Origin: AP-15 sp963762575
Lineage (GTDB): Bacteria; Pseudomonadota; Alphaproteobacteria; ATCC43930; CGMCC-115725
Assembly: GCA_963762575.1 (NCBI GenBank)
Contig: CAVXLL010000001.1
Location: 744,001 to 808,000 of the forward strand
Reading direction: 5' to 3'
Length of the DNA stretch: 64,000 nt
The notes below the pieces were generated by a model. It was not told the origin of the DNA. It did not search any database and was given only the letters and a program-made list of their open reading frames with translations. The position numbers were made by a program, and so were the translations under genes. This document shows, piece after piece, positions 55,694 through 64,000 of this stretch (positions are counted from its first letter, which is position 1; each line of letters begins with the position of its first letter).

Positions 55694-56918
55694 ATGGCTA
55701 CTGCAGATTCACGATGACATGTTCACCCCAGATGTCATCACCGATCCCTATGCGTATTATGGCCGGTTACGGGACGAAGATCCTGTACATTGGAACGATG
55801 CTTACGCGTTATGGGTCGTCACCCGGCATGACGATCTGGTTTGGCTGACCCGGCATCACGAGCTGTTTTCGTCAGCTGTCTTCAAAAACGACCCGCGGCC
55901 GCCTTATCCCGACATCGACGAGTCCGATCTGGGGCTCTACGAGTATGTCAGGAATTACCAGGGCGACCAGTTCATCCAGCACGACCGGCCGGAGCATCTG
56001 GAGATGCGCCGCGTGGTCCACGGCTACTTCACGCCCAAATCGATGGAAGCCTGGCGGCCCTTTGTCCAGAAAGCCGTCAAGGAGCTCCTCGACGCGGCGG
56101 AGGAGAAAGGGCATATGGACGTCATGCGGGACCTGGCGACCCCGTTGCCGGTGCTCGTGATCGCCCAGATGATGGGCGTTCCCGAAAAGGATCGGCCCTA
56201 TGTCCGGCAGCTGGCCGAAAAGCTCCTTTACATCGGCCGCGGGGAGTACGACCGCATGAAGCCGCTGACCGAAGGCATGCGCGGGCATGGTCGAGTATGT
56301 CTCGCCGCTGGTCGACGAACGCATCGTCAATCCGGGCGATGATTTCATTTCGGTCCTGGCGAGCGGCGAAAAACACGGCGTCTTCACCCGGCACGAGGTG
56401 CTGGTCAATACCTCGCTGCTGCTATTGGCCGGGCACGAGACGACGATCAACCTGCTGTGCAACGGCACATTGGCGTTCATGCAGCATCCCGACCAATGGG
56501 CCTTGCTCAAACAGGACCCTGCGGGTCTCGCCAAGCGAGCGACCGAGGAGTGCCTGCGCTACAATTCACCGGTCAAATCTCGATCCAGCGGATCGCCTCG
56601 CAGGATGTCCAGATGCGCGGAAAGGTGTTGGAAAGGAACGACCGCGTCCGCTGGTTCATCTCTTCGGCCAATCGGGATCCTGGCATGTTCCCGAACCCGG
56701 AAAGGTTCGACATCACCCGGTGGCCGAACCAGCATGTGGCCTTTGGGGCGGGCGTGCATCACTGCCTGGGCGCGACCCTGGCGCGCGTCGAGGGTCAGGA
56801 GGTATTCAAGGCCTTGGCAGAGCGCTTCCCGGCGTTGCAGGTGGAGACCGAAGAACTGGAGTATCAGCCCAGCATCACGTTCCGGTCGTTGAAGTCATTG
56901 CCGGTCACCTGGCAATAG
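55694..56918 (+). pseudogene. Cytochrome P450, full length but frameshifted
   Basis: GGAGGGAGG stands just before the ATG; the first frame stops after MATADSR and the protein continues with MFTPDVITDPYAYYGRL. A second shift near 56283 (an extra G in GGG) restores MVEYVSPLVDERIV, and a third near 56575 leads to IQRIASQDVQMRGKV. Across the three frames all landmarks are present: I-helix LLLLAGHETTINLL, E-x-x-R in TEECLRYNSPV and the haem loop FGAGVHHCLGATLARVE. The corrected length is about 405 residues. The ferredoxin directly after it is its probable electron donor. Likely a working gene if the indels are consensus errors. Confidence 0.8.
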
Positions 56919-56928
56919 GGGGCGGTCA

Positions 56929-57153
56929 GTGGCCCGCAAATTGCGCGTCCGGGTAGACCACGACGCATGCGTCGGGAATGCCATGTGCGAGACGATCGCC
57001 CCAAAGGTGTTCCGCCTCAACGACAATCGCCAATCGGAGGCCGTCGATCCCGCAGGGGATACGGTCGAAAAGATCCTGGAGGCGGCGGAGAACTGCCCCG
57101 TTAGCGCGATCTTCGTGGAGGACGCCGAGACCGGCGAACAATTGTTTCCCTAA
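56929..57153 (+). CDS. P450-associated [3Fe-4S]-type ferredoxin
   Basis: 74 residues from GTG. Cys ligands in DHDACVGNAMCETIAP and ENCPVSAIFVED leave one ligand missing from a 4Fe-4S set, as in the 3Fe-4S ferredoxins next to bacterial P450s. It is 10 bases downstream of the P450. A ferredoxin reductase is not in the window. Confidence 0.88.
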   Translation: MARKLRVRVDHDACVGNAMCETIAPKVFRLNDNRQSEAVDPAGDTVEKILEAAENCPVSAIFVEDAETGEQLFP

Positions 57154-57163
57154 CTGCAGCTGC

Positions 57164-57238
57164 CCCTTACCCTCCCGCTGCGCGGGAGCGGCGCCTTCCT
57201 CTCCCCGCTCGCGGGGAGAGGGTCGGGCTGAGGGGCAT
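57164..57238. repeat. Palindromic gene-end repeat, copy 5
   Basis: GCCCCTTACCCTCCCGCTGC, GCGGGAGCGG and CCTCTCCCCGCTCGCGGGGA with a closing GGCTGAGGGGC arm: the same layout as other copies, with diverged arms. It fills the space between the convergent ferredoxin and hydratase genes. Confidence 0.65.
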
Positions 57239-57239
57239 T

Positions 57240-58046
57240 TCAGAGAGGTGTGCCGGGCGGAAATACCGGCTGCCGCTTTTCGCGGTGCGAGGCCAGGCCC
57301 TCCTTCACCTCGGCCCGGTGAAGCCCGAGGAACTCCAGCGCCAGCGACGCATCGAAGGTCGGCCCCATCGCGCGCAGCCAGTTGTTCAGCGCGTATTTGG
57401 TCCAGCGGATCGCGCTCTGCGCGCCCTCGGCCAGCCGGGTGGCGATTTCTACGCCTTGGCGTCGAGCTCGGCGTCCTCGACCGCGAGCGAAATCAGCCCG
57501 ATCCGCTCGGCTTCCGCGCCGAGCACCTGGTCGCATAGCAGCAGATAATATTTGGCCCTGGCGATGCCGCACAGCAGCGGCCAGACGATCGCGGCGTGGT
57601 CGCCGGCTGCGACGCCCAGCCGCGTATGGCCGTCGATGATGCGGCAATCCTTGGTCGCAATGGAGATGTCGGCGAGGATGCCGCAGACCAGGCCGGCACC
57701 AACCGCGACGCCGCGCATCGCGCTGACCACCGGCTTGTTGCAGTTGATCACATTGTAGACGATGTCGCGCGCTTCCTTCCATTGCCGCGCGCGCGCGGTC
57801 GAAATCATCGATGTTCTCCTGGATCATCGCGAAGTCTCCGCCGGCCGAGAATACCTTGCCGGCGCCGGTCAGGATCACGGCATTGACGCTGGCGTCGCGA
57901 TCGACATCGCGCCAGATATCGCCGAGCTCGGCATGCAATGCCGCATCGGCCGTGTTCATCCGGCCGTTCTCCATCGTGATGCGCAGAACCTTGGGATGCG
58001 GGCGATCGAATTTCAGCCGCGTGTAGCGGGCATAGGGATCGGTCAT
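57240..58046 (-). pseudogene. Enoyl-CoA hydratase/isomerase family protein with two compensating frameshifts
   Basis: The first frame gives VLRITMENGRMNTADAALHA and GAGKVFSAGGDFAMIQENID, the oxyanion strand. Near 57800 it moves to a frame with QWKEARDIVYNVINCNKPVV and AMRGVAVGAGLVCGILADIS, and near 57450 back to VEIATRLAEGAQSAIRWTKY. The corrected length is about 268 residues, normal for crotonases. It would hydrate or isomerise an enoyl-CoA from the nearby catabolic genes. Two shifts restoring the original frame suggest base-calling errors. Confidence 0.82.
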
Positions 58047-58071
58047 CAGCGCCTCCAGCTATAACGACTAC

Positions 58072-58747
58072 TCAATTCGGCCGCACAGTTACCGGCAGGC
58101 TGGCCAGTGCGCGCAATGTGTTGTTGTAGCGGCGGCGGGCAGGGCCGGTGATCTCGATCGACCGGGCCTTGCGGGCGAGCGCCGAGAGCACGCATTCGCC
58201 CTCCAGCCGGGCCAACAGCTGGCCGACGCACTGATGGATGCCGCTGCCGAAACCGACATGCCCAATGACGCGGCGGTTGATGTCAAAATCGTCCGGGGAT
58301 TCCCAACGACGCGGGTCGCGGTTGGCGGCGCCGAGGAACATCAGCACCTTCTCGCCTTCATCGACGGCAATGCCGCCGATCTCGACCGGGGGGTCGTCGT
58401 GCGGAAGAACGTCTGCACTGGGCTCTCGTAGCGCACTGCCTCCCGTCGCTGGCCCGGGCCGCGTTCGGGTCGGTCTCCAGCACCAAGCTCCTTGGACGCC
58501 ACGCCTTCTCCTTGGCAAAGTCGGTCAGACCGGCGCCGCGGCTCGAACAGAAGGTCTGCCAATCATTGAGGATCGCGTGGACCTGCTCCCAGCGCGCCGC
58601 GGCCCACACACCATAGCGCGACAGGCGAGCGATTGGACCGGCTTCGCGCAGTTCCTCGTGGGCGGGGAACGGGTTCTCGAAAAACTCCCGGCAAAAAGGA
58701 TCGACTTCCGAGACCGAGGATGCCGACGTGACCATATCCCCCTCCAA
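58072..58747 (-). pseudogene. CYP199-like cytochrome P450 with an internal deletion
   Basis: The N-terminus (DPFCREFFENPFPAHEELRE, AILNDWQTFCSSRGAGLTDF, EKAWRPRSLVLETDP) and C-terminus (VRYESPVQTFFRTTT, GEKVLMFLGAANRDPRRW, haem loop GFGSGIHQCVGQLLARLEG, RRYNNTLRALASLPV) closely follow CYP199 proteins, which demethylate 4-methoxybenzoate in Rhodopseudomonas. About 200 residues are missing between LETDP and VRYESP, including the I-helix oxygen-binding motif, and frameshifts flank the join. The product cannot be active. Confidence 0.75.
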
Positions 58748-58884
58748 TCGACGTAGGGAGAGGTTACGCCTTCGAAGAAATCTGACAAGAATGACGTGCG
58801 GTGTCGCCGGCCCCTTACCCCGTGGCTGCGCACGGTTGAACGAAATCCCGGGGTGGCTGTTCTCCTGCTGCGGGAGAAGCCAGC

Positions 58885-60429
58885 ATGCAGGAGCCGGCGG
58901 GGGCGCTGACGTGCCCGCTCGCCCCGCGCCAAGTCACGGGAGTGAGAACTTTGAGCGGGAGCGACAGAGCCCCTCCGGGCTACGCAGGTCTGGACGACAT
59001 CCTAGGCGGCGGTTTCGTCCTTGCACGTATCCACCTCGTCGAAGGCAAGGCGGGCACCGGCAAAACGACTTTGGGCATGCAGTTTGTCCTGGCCGGGCGC
59101 GAACGGGGCGAAAAGGTTCTCTTCATCACCATGTCCGAGACCCGCGACGAGTTGCAGGCCGTGGCGGTCACCCATGGCTGGTCGCTGGAGGGCATCGAGA
59201 TTTCCGAGCTCGTGCCCCCCGATGCCGCGGAGGGAGACGAAAATCGGCAGACGATGTTCCGCCCCTCGGAAGTCGAGCTTGGCGAGACGATGCGGTTGCT
59301 GTGCGGTGAGATCGAGCGCATCGACCCAGTGCGCATCGTCCTCGAACTCGCTTTCCGAGATGCGGCTGCTGGCGCAGAACCCGCTGCGTTATCGGCGACA
59401 GATTTTCGCGTTGAAGCACTTCCTGGGGCCGCGGCGTGCGACGGTGCTGATGATCGACGACGAGACGTCGGAAAGCCACGATTTGCAGCTTCACAGCATC
59501 GTCCACGGCGTGGTCACCTTGGAGGAATTGGGGCTCGACTACGGCGCGGAGCGGCGGCGGTTGCGGGTGACGAAAATGCGCGGGGTTAAATTTCGCGGCG
59601 GCTATCACGATTACGCGATCCGAACCGGCGGATTGGAAGTGTTTCCCCGCCTCGCAAGTCGCGCATCCGGGAACCCTCCCGAAGGAGGTCATTCGCAGCG
59701 GTTCAGAGCAGCTCGACGCGATGCTCGGCGGGGGTCTGCGCCGGGGCACCAGCGCGCTGCTCGTCGGCCCCGCCGGGTCCGGGAAGTCCTCAGTTGCCCT
59801 CAGCATCGCATACAATGCGGTAAAACAGGGCGAGTGCGCCGCCCTCTTCGCCTTTGACGAGGGGACCGAGAGCATCATCGAGCGGGCAAGTGGGATCGGG
59901 ATAGAGATCGGCCCGCTCATCGCGTCCGGTGATATCGCCCTGCATCAAATCAATCCCGCAGAGATGTCGCCGGGCGAGTTCACTGCGCTCGTCTGTCGAG
60001 GCGTCGACCGAGCGGAACGCCACCGTCGTCATCATCGACAGCCTTAACGGCTATCTGCAGGCGATGCCGCAGGAACGCTTTCTCGCACTCGAGATACACC
60101 AATTGCTCTCCTACCTGAACCAGCAGGGGGTATTGACGATCTTGGTCATGGCCCAGCATGGCCTCGTCGGCGTCGTGGAATCACCGATCGATCTCAGCTA
60201 TCTCAGCGACGCCGTGCTGCTGTTGAGGTTTTTCGAGGCTCAGGGGAAAGTTCGCAAAGCGATCTCGGTCTTGAAGAAGCGCGTCGGCACTCACGAAGAC
60301 ACCATCCGCGAGCTCCGAATGACGGCTCAAGGGCTGCAAGTCGGCGAGCCTATGACCGACTTCCAAGGCATCATGTCGGGAATTCCCACTTATGTTGGAT
60401 CGCAGCCGATGATCGAGCGCCGCGTGTAA
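58885..60429 (+). pseudogene. KaiC-like two-domain ATPase, frameshifted
   Basis: Two RecA-like domains are visible. Domain 1 has GLDDILGGGFVLARIHLVEG with Walker A GKAGTGKTTLG; domain 2 has SGSEQLDAMLGGGLRRGTSA with Walker A GPAGSGKSSVA and Walker B TVVIIDSLNGYL. Frames change near 59350 (an extra A restores VLDSLSEMRLLAQ), near 59665 and near 59990. The corrected length is about 510 residues, the size of KaiC relatives. No KaiA or KaiB gene is present. It is followed at once by a hybrid kinase gene (TAATG overlap), so it is likely a two-component-linked KaiC paralogue rather than a clock. Confidence 0.78.
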
Positions 60430-62561
60430 TGACACACATGGATGAGGCGGCTCTCCGCTCGCGCGTCCTGATCCTGGCGCCGGTGGGCCGCGATGCCGCG
60501 TTGACCGGGTTGCTTCTCGACCGTGGCGGTATAAAGAGCGTCGTGTGCTCCGACCTGCACGAACTGAGCGGAACCTCGTCGAGGGCGCTGGTGCCGCAGT
60601 AATCACCGAAGAGGCGCTGATTGGGCAAGATATAAGCGGTCTCGTGGAATGGGTCGCGCACCAGCCCTCCTGGTCGGATTTCCCCTTTATCATCCTGTTG
60701 GAGCCGGGAGCCTCGGCCGAGGGGTGGGGCCAGGAGCGTGACGCGCTGCAGCAGTCGGTAACCTGACCTTGCTGGAACGCCCAGTCGGAACCGCGACCCT
60801 GGTCAGCGCGGTCCGCGCGGCTTTACGTGCGCGAGGACGCCAATACGAGGTGCACGACGCTCTCGAGGCGCTAACGACCAGCGAGCGCCGCTATCGCACT
60901 CTGGCCGAAGCGCTGCCGCAACTGGTATGGACCAGTGCCCAGATGGCGAGCGTGATTATTTCAGCCGCCAATGGGTCGAATACACCGGCATCCCGGAGGA
61001 AGATCAGTTCGGCTCCGCATGGCTCGACAAGGTCGTCCATCCGCAGGATCGGGAACGGGTTCGGGAGCGCTGGATCGCGGCGGTGCGAGGCCGGGACACT
61101 ACGATTTGGAACTTCGGATCCGTCGCGCCGACGGCCAGTATCGCTGGTTCAAGGCGCGCGCGACCCCGGTTCGCGACGACGGCCGAACCGTCAGGTGGTT
61201 CGGCACCTGCACTGATATCGCCGACATCGTCGAGGCGCGGAGACACCTTGAGGCGCAGCGGGGAGCAGCTGGAGCGGCTGGTGGCCGAGCGAACCCGCAG
61301 TCTCGCTGCTCGGCGAACGACCGATTACCGCCGAGATCGCCGAGCGCCAGCGAACCGAGGAGGAGTTGCTGCAGGCGCAAAAGCTCGAGGCGGTCGGGCA
61401 GCTCACTTCCGGCGTCGCCCACGATTTCAATAACCTGTTGACCGGTGTTCTCGGCAATCTGGAGTTGTTCGAGCGCCGGCTGAAGAGCCAGGAATCGCTT
61501 CGCCGATTGCGGGCGGCGCGCCTGGCGGCCGAACGGGGCGCGCGATTGACCCATCAGCTGCTCGCCTTCTCGCGCAAGCAGCGCCTTGCCCCGACCCCGC
61601 TCGATCTGAACCGGCTGGTCAGCGAAGCCAGCGACATGCTGTTCCGCACGATCGGCGCCACCGTACGCATCGAGACCGTGCTGACGGAGGGACTGTGGCC
61701 GGCATTGGTCGATCCTACGCAGATCGAGCTGGTCCTGCTGAACTTGGCGATCAACGCACGCGACGCGATGCCCGAAGGCGGCCGGCTGACGATCCGCACA
61801 GCCAATGTGAGCCGGAGTGACGCGGCTGCGGACCTGTTCCCGGCGATTACGTGATGATCTCGGTAGCGGATACCGGTGAGGGCATGTCCGACGAGGTGGT
61901 GAAACGGGCGGTCGAGCCGTTCTTCACGACAAAGGAGATCGGGAAAGGGAGCGGTCTCGGCCTGAGCATGGTGCATGGGGTGGCGACCCAGTCGGGCGGC
62001 GGTTTGCATATCGAGAGCCGCCTCGGGCGCGGCACAACCGTCAGCGTCTTTCTGCCGCGAGCCCGCCATATATCGGCAGCGGCGCGAGGGCTGAAGCGCC
62101 AATCGACGCAATCCAGGAACGGGCAACCATCATGGTCGTCGACGACGATCCGGACGTGCGGGAGGTAGCGGTCAGCAGCCTCGAAAGCCTGGGCTACCAC
62201 ATGCTGGCCGCCGAGAACGGACCGGCGGCGCTCGATCTGCTGGCGCGAAGCGGGCCGGTGGACTTGCTGATCGTGGACATGGCGATGCCCGGGATGAACG
62301 GAGTGGAGCTGATCAAGCCGGGCGCGCGAGCGCTGGGGCGATCTCAGAGCAATGCTGGTCACCGGCTACGCCGACGTTGCCGCCTTCGCGCCGGCCGACA
62401 GCGATCTCGTTCTCCAAAAGCCGTATCGTCTGGAGCGGCTGGCCGAAACCGTCGCCGATGCGCTGCGCGGCGAGGTGCCCCAGCCGGGATCGCCTCAGGC
62501 GGGATCGCCTCAGGCGGGATCGAATGTGATTGCAATAAAGCCGGCGCCGCGGAGGGCGTAA
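60429..62561 (+). pseudogene. PAS-containing hybrid histidine kinase with receiver domain, heavily frameshifted
   Basis: Read across about ten frame changes the domain order is: a receiver-like N-terminus (RVLILAPVGRDAALTGLLLD), a PAS domain (CPDGERDYFSRQWVEYTGIP, DGQYRWFKARATPVRDDGRT), a coiled coil, HisKA with the phospho-His in VGQLTSGVAHDFNNLLTG, the catalytic domain with N-box LLNLAINARDAMPEGG, G1 VADTGEGM and G2 GLGLSMVHG, and a C-terminal receiver (VVDDDPDVREVA, phospho-Asp in LIVDMAMPGMNG, Lys in LQKPYRLERL). The corrected protein is about 710 residues. Several shifts are one-base changes in GG or AA runs. It is coupled to the KaiC-like gene. Confidence 0.75.
62486..62522 (+). repeat. 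15-base tandem repeat at the kinase C-terminus
   Basis: GGGATCGCCTCAGGC occurs twice in tandem, followed by a partial third copy. It encodes a GSPQA repeat just after the receiver domain. Confidence 0.8.
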
Positions 62562-62584
62562 CGTCGCGCCGCAGGGCCGATCCG

Positions 62585-63358
62585 ATGACCAGCAATTCAC
62601 TCGACATCCGCCCGATTGCTGGGGCGCTGGGAGCCGAGATCGGCGGGATCGATCTCACCGAAGATTTCAACGGCGAAACCATGGCGGCGCTCCGGCGCGC
62701 CTGGCTCGACCACCTGGTGATTTTCTTTCGCGATCAGCAGCTGACGCCGGAGCAGTTTCTCGGCTTTGCGCGGCATTTCGGCAAGGTCGTCGAATACCCG
62801 TTCGTCAAAGGGATCGACGGATTTCCCGAGATCACCCCGGTCGTCAAGCTCGAGCACGAGAGGGTCAATTTCGGCGGGCTCTGGCACACCGACACTGCCT
62901 ATCTCGAACGCCCGTCAATGGGCACGATGCATATGTCCCCGGACATGCAGCATCTGCTCGAAACGGGCTCGTCGCGGTCGAATTCCTCGGCCAAGGCCGA
63001 CGTCACAAAGACGCGCGAAGACCGCCTCCGCGAGGGTGCCAAGGCTGGCGCGAACCGCGAATATGAGGCCCTGCATCCGGTCGTGCGCACTCACCCGGAG
63101 ACCGGCCGGAAGGCGCTCTATGTCAATGGCGGCCACACGGTGCGTTTCAAGGACATGACCGAGGCGGAAAGCGCTCCGCTGTTGCAGTATTTGTTCGCCC
63201 ACCAGCAGCGCCCGGAATTCACCTGCCGCTTCCGCTGGCAAGTCGGCTCGATCGCCTTCTGGGACAACCGGTGCACCCAGCACAACCCGATCAACGACTA
63301 CCATGGCCATCGCCGTGTCATGCACCGGGTAACCCTGGCCGGCGACCAGCCGCGCTGA
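62585..63358 (+). CDS. TauD/TfdA-family Fe(II)/2-oxoglutarate dioxygenase, internally shortened
   Basis: 257 residues, about 25-30 fewer than relatives. The iron ligands are present: HxD in LWHTDTAYLERP and the distal His in YHGHRRVMHRV, with the 2-oxoglutarate Arg in that region. NSSAKADVTKTREDR and HPVVRTHPETGRKALYVN are typical. The segment that normally reads PPYGGDT...AYE between GTM and the next helix is absent, and the adjoining GLVAV has become GSSRS, as if two compensating indels flanked a deletion. It may therefore be inactive. Relatives oxidise taurine, 2,4-D or alkyl sulfates. Confidence 0.75.
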   Translation: MTSNSLDIRPIAGALGAEIGGIDLTEDFNGETMAALRRAWLDHLVIFFRDQQLTPEQFLGFARHFGKVVEYPFVKGIDGFPEITPVVKLEHERVNFGGLWHTDTAYLERPSMGTMHMSPDMQHLLETGSSRSNSSAKADVTKTREDRLREGAKAGANREYEALHPVVRTHPETGRKALYVNGGHTVRFKDMTEAESAPLLQYLFAHQQRPEFTCRFRWQVGSIAFWDNRCTQHNPINDYHGHRRVMHRVTLAGDQPR

Positions 63359-63588
63359 CCCACCCCCGTTGGTCGGCTGCGGCGGCTCGACAGGATGAGA
63401 GCTTCACGCTGAGTTTACGCAATGCGGACGTGGTAGTGGTTTCCCGCTTTCACGCCAAGACCGGTACCGAAGCCAGCCATAGGCACCGGCCTTTACCAGC
63501 GCCTACCGCACCCCCTTGGCCGCCGTCGAAAGCGCAGTGGTGTTTGGACGCCGCCAAAGCATCGAGGAGCAGCTTCGCCTTGGCTCGG
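63359..63588. other. Intergenic stretch, nothing recognised
   Basis: No hairpin repeat, promoter or coding frame with a ribosome binding site was found between these convergent genes. Confidence 0.35.
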
Positions 63589-64000
63589 CTACTGCACCTT
63601 CAGCGCTTTCGGGAAATGGGTCGCGGTGCCGCTGATACTGATACCGTCAAAGAGGTGCAGATCCCAATCGCCGATGGGGTCGCTTGGGCTAACCAAGACG
63701 TCGCACGTTATGGCGGTAGCGGTTGCGCTTACGTTCGTCGCATCGACCGGGTTTCCCTGCAGCGCGGAGAACCGAACTGACTTTACAGTATCCAAGTTCT
63801 GTCCTTGGATCGTCATCCGCTGCGCCGTCTGGCTGCGCGTAAGCGGGTTTGGTGTGATACCCTCCACGAGCGGGGTTCCACGCCCTCCTTTTTCCGCGAG
63901 AGCCTGGGCAAGTGCCAAACTTTTTTGCGCGGAACCACTACTCGATCCATAGTAGTAGCCGATTATCGTGGCCCAGCCGGTTGCCACGACGCCAAGGAGC
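63589..64000 (-). CDS. Partial membrane protein with IPT/TIG-like C-terminal domain (holin-like segment)
   Basis: The frame is open to the window edge, so the N-terminus is missing. The visible part starts with LLGVVATGWATIIGYYYGSS, a transmembrane helix of the kind that ends phage-type holins, followed by a polar linker (SAQKSLALAQALAEKGG) and about 75 residues resembling an Ig-like IPT/TIG module (TIQGQNLDTVKSVRFSALQG, DPIGDWDLHLFDGISISG). The combination of a holin-like helix and an Ig-like tail is unusual. A phage origin is possible but cannot be tested here. Confidence 0.5.
   Translation of the reverse strand, partial: LLGVVATGWATIIGYYYGSSSGSAQKSLALAQALAEKGGRGTPLVEGITPNPLTRSQTAQRMTIQGQNLDTVKSVRFSALQGNPVDATNVSATATAITCDVLVSPSDPIGDWDLHLFDGISISGTATHFPKALKVQ

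Overview
The window is high-GC, densely coded bacterial DNA. The gene content points to an alphaproteobacterium, most likely a Hyphomicrobiales (Rhizobiales)-type soil organism: a PmtA-type phosphatidylethanolamine N-methyltransferase, the ribF / ileS / lspA / DUF3035-lipoprotein block, ACMSD-like amidohydrolases, a CYP199-type P450 (described from Rhodopseudomonas), a KaiC-like ATPase with a hybrid kinase, and many short palindromic repeats at gene ends. This is inferred from gene families; there is no rRNA or tRNA gene to anchor it.

Layout. 0-3.9 kb is a degraded accessory end: a ParB-domain remnant beside an IS1380-family element (591-2314, 16-bp inverted repeats), one unknown small gene and an empty stretch. 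3.9-17.2 kb holds an orphan molybdenum hydroxylase, a zinc GFA protein, a dipeptide/oligopeptide ABC importer whose ATPase pair and permease pair face each other, a cupin enzyme, an amidohydrolase, a D-2-hydroxyacid dehydrogenase and a two-subunit aconitase X. 17.3-23.0 kb contains a phosphotransferase remnant and then a membrane-lipid cluster: PmtA, a membrane protein, a class III aminotransferase with an N-terminal membrane segment, phosphatidylserine decarboxylase and a GT4 glycosyltransferase. 23.0-32.2 kb is mostly housekeeping (SDR, FkbM methyltransferase, DUF72, DUF3035 lipoprotein, cbtBA, lspA, ileS, ribF). 32.4-38.5 kb has a Rieske oxygenase and a PEP-CTERM group: two sorted proteins and the PrsT-like TPR protein, with no exosortase in the window.

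38.5-53.2 kb: S10 peptidase, SDR, lipoprotein, an MDR / methyltransferase / thioesterase operon, a PEP-mutase/isocitrate-lyase family enzyme, a branched-chain-amino-acid-type ABC importer (SBP, LivH, LivM, LivG, LivF), tungstate tupAB without tupC, a TetR regulator and an MBL-fold enzyme. 53.4-54.0 kb holds a DUF4279 protein next to what looks like the tail of a polymorphic toxin. 54.3-64 kb: a second amidohydrolase behind a promoter with a perfect 20-bp palindrome, a P450 plus ferredoxin, an enoyl-CoA hydratase, a CYP199-like remnant, a KaiC-like ATPase with hybrid histidine kinase, a TauD-family enzyme with a missing segment, and a truncated membrane/IPT-domain gene at the edge.

Two features cut across the window. 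Six copies of a CCCTCTCCCGC-type palindromic repeat lie at gene 3' ends, and one of them supplies the last ~20 codons of the ABC binding protein. Single-base frameshifts are frequent in 46.7-49.6 and 55.7-62.4 kb but apparently absent from 18-46 kb; most sit in 2-5-base homopolymers and conserved family sequence resumes in the new frame, so many are probably consensus errors. Where a gene is described as frameshifted, its true state is therefore uncertain. The functional theme is uptake and breakdown of small organic/aromatic compounds, plus envelope lipid and surface-protein functions.
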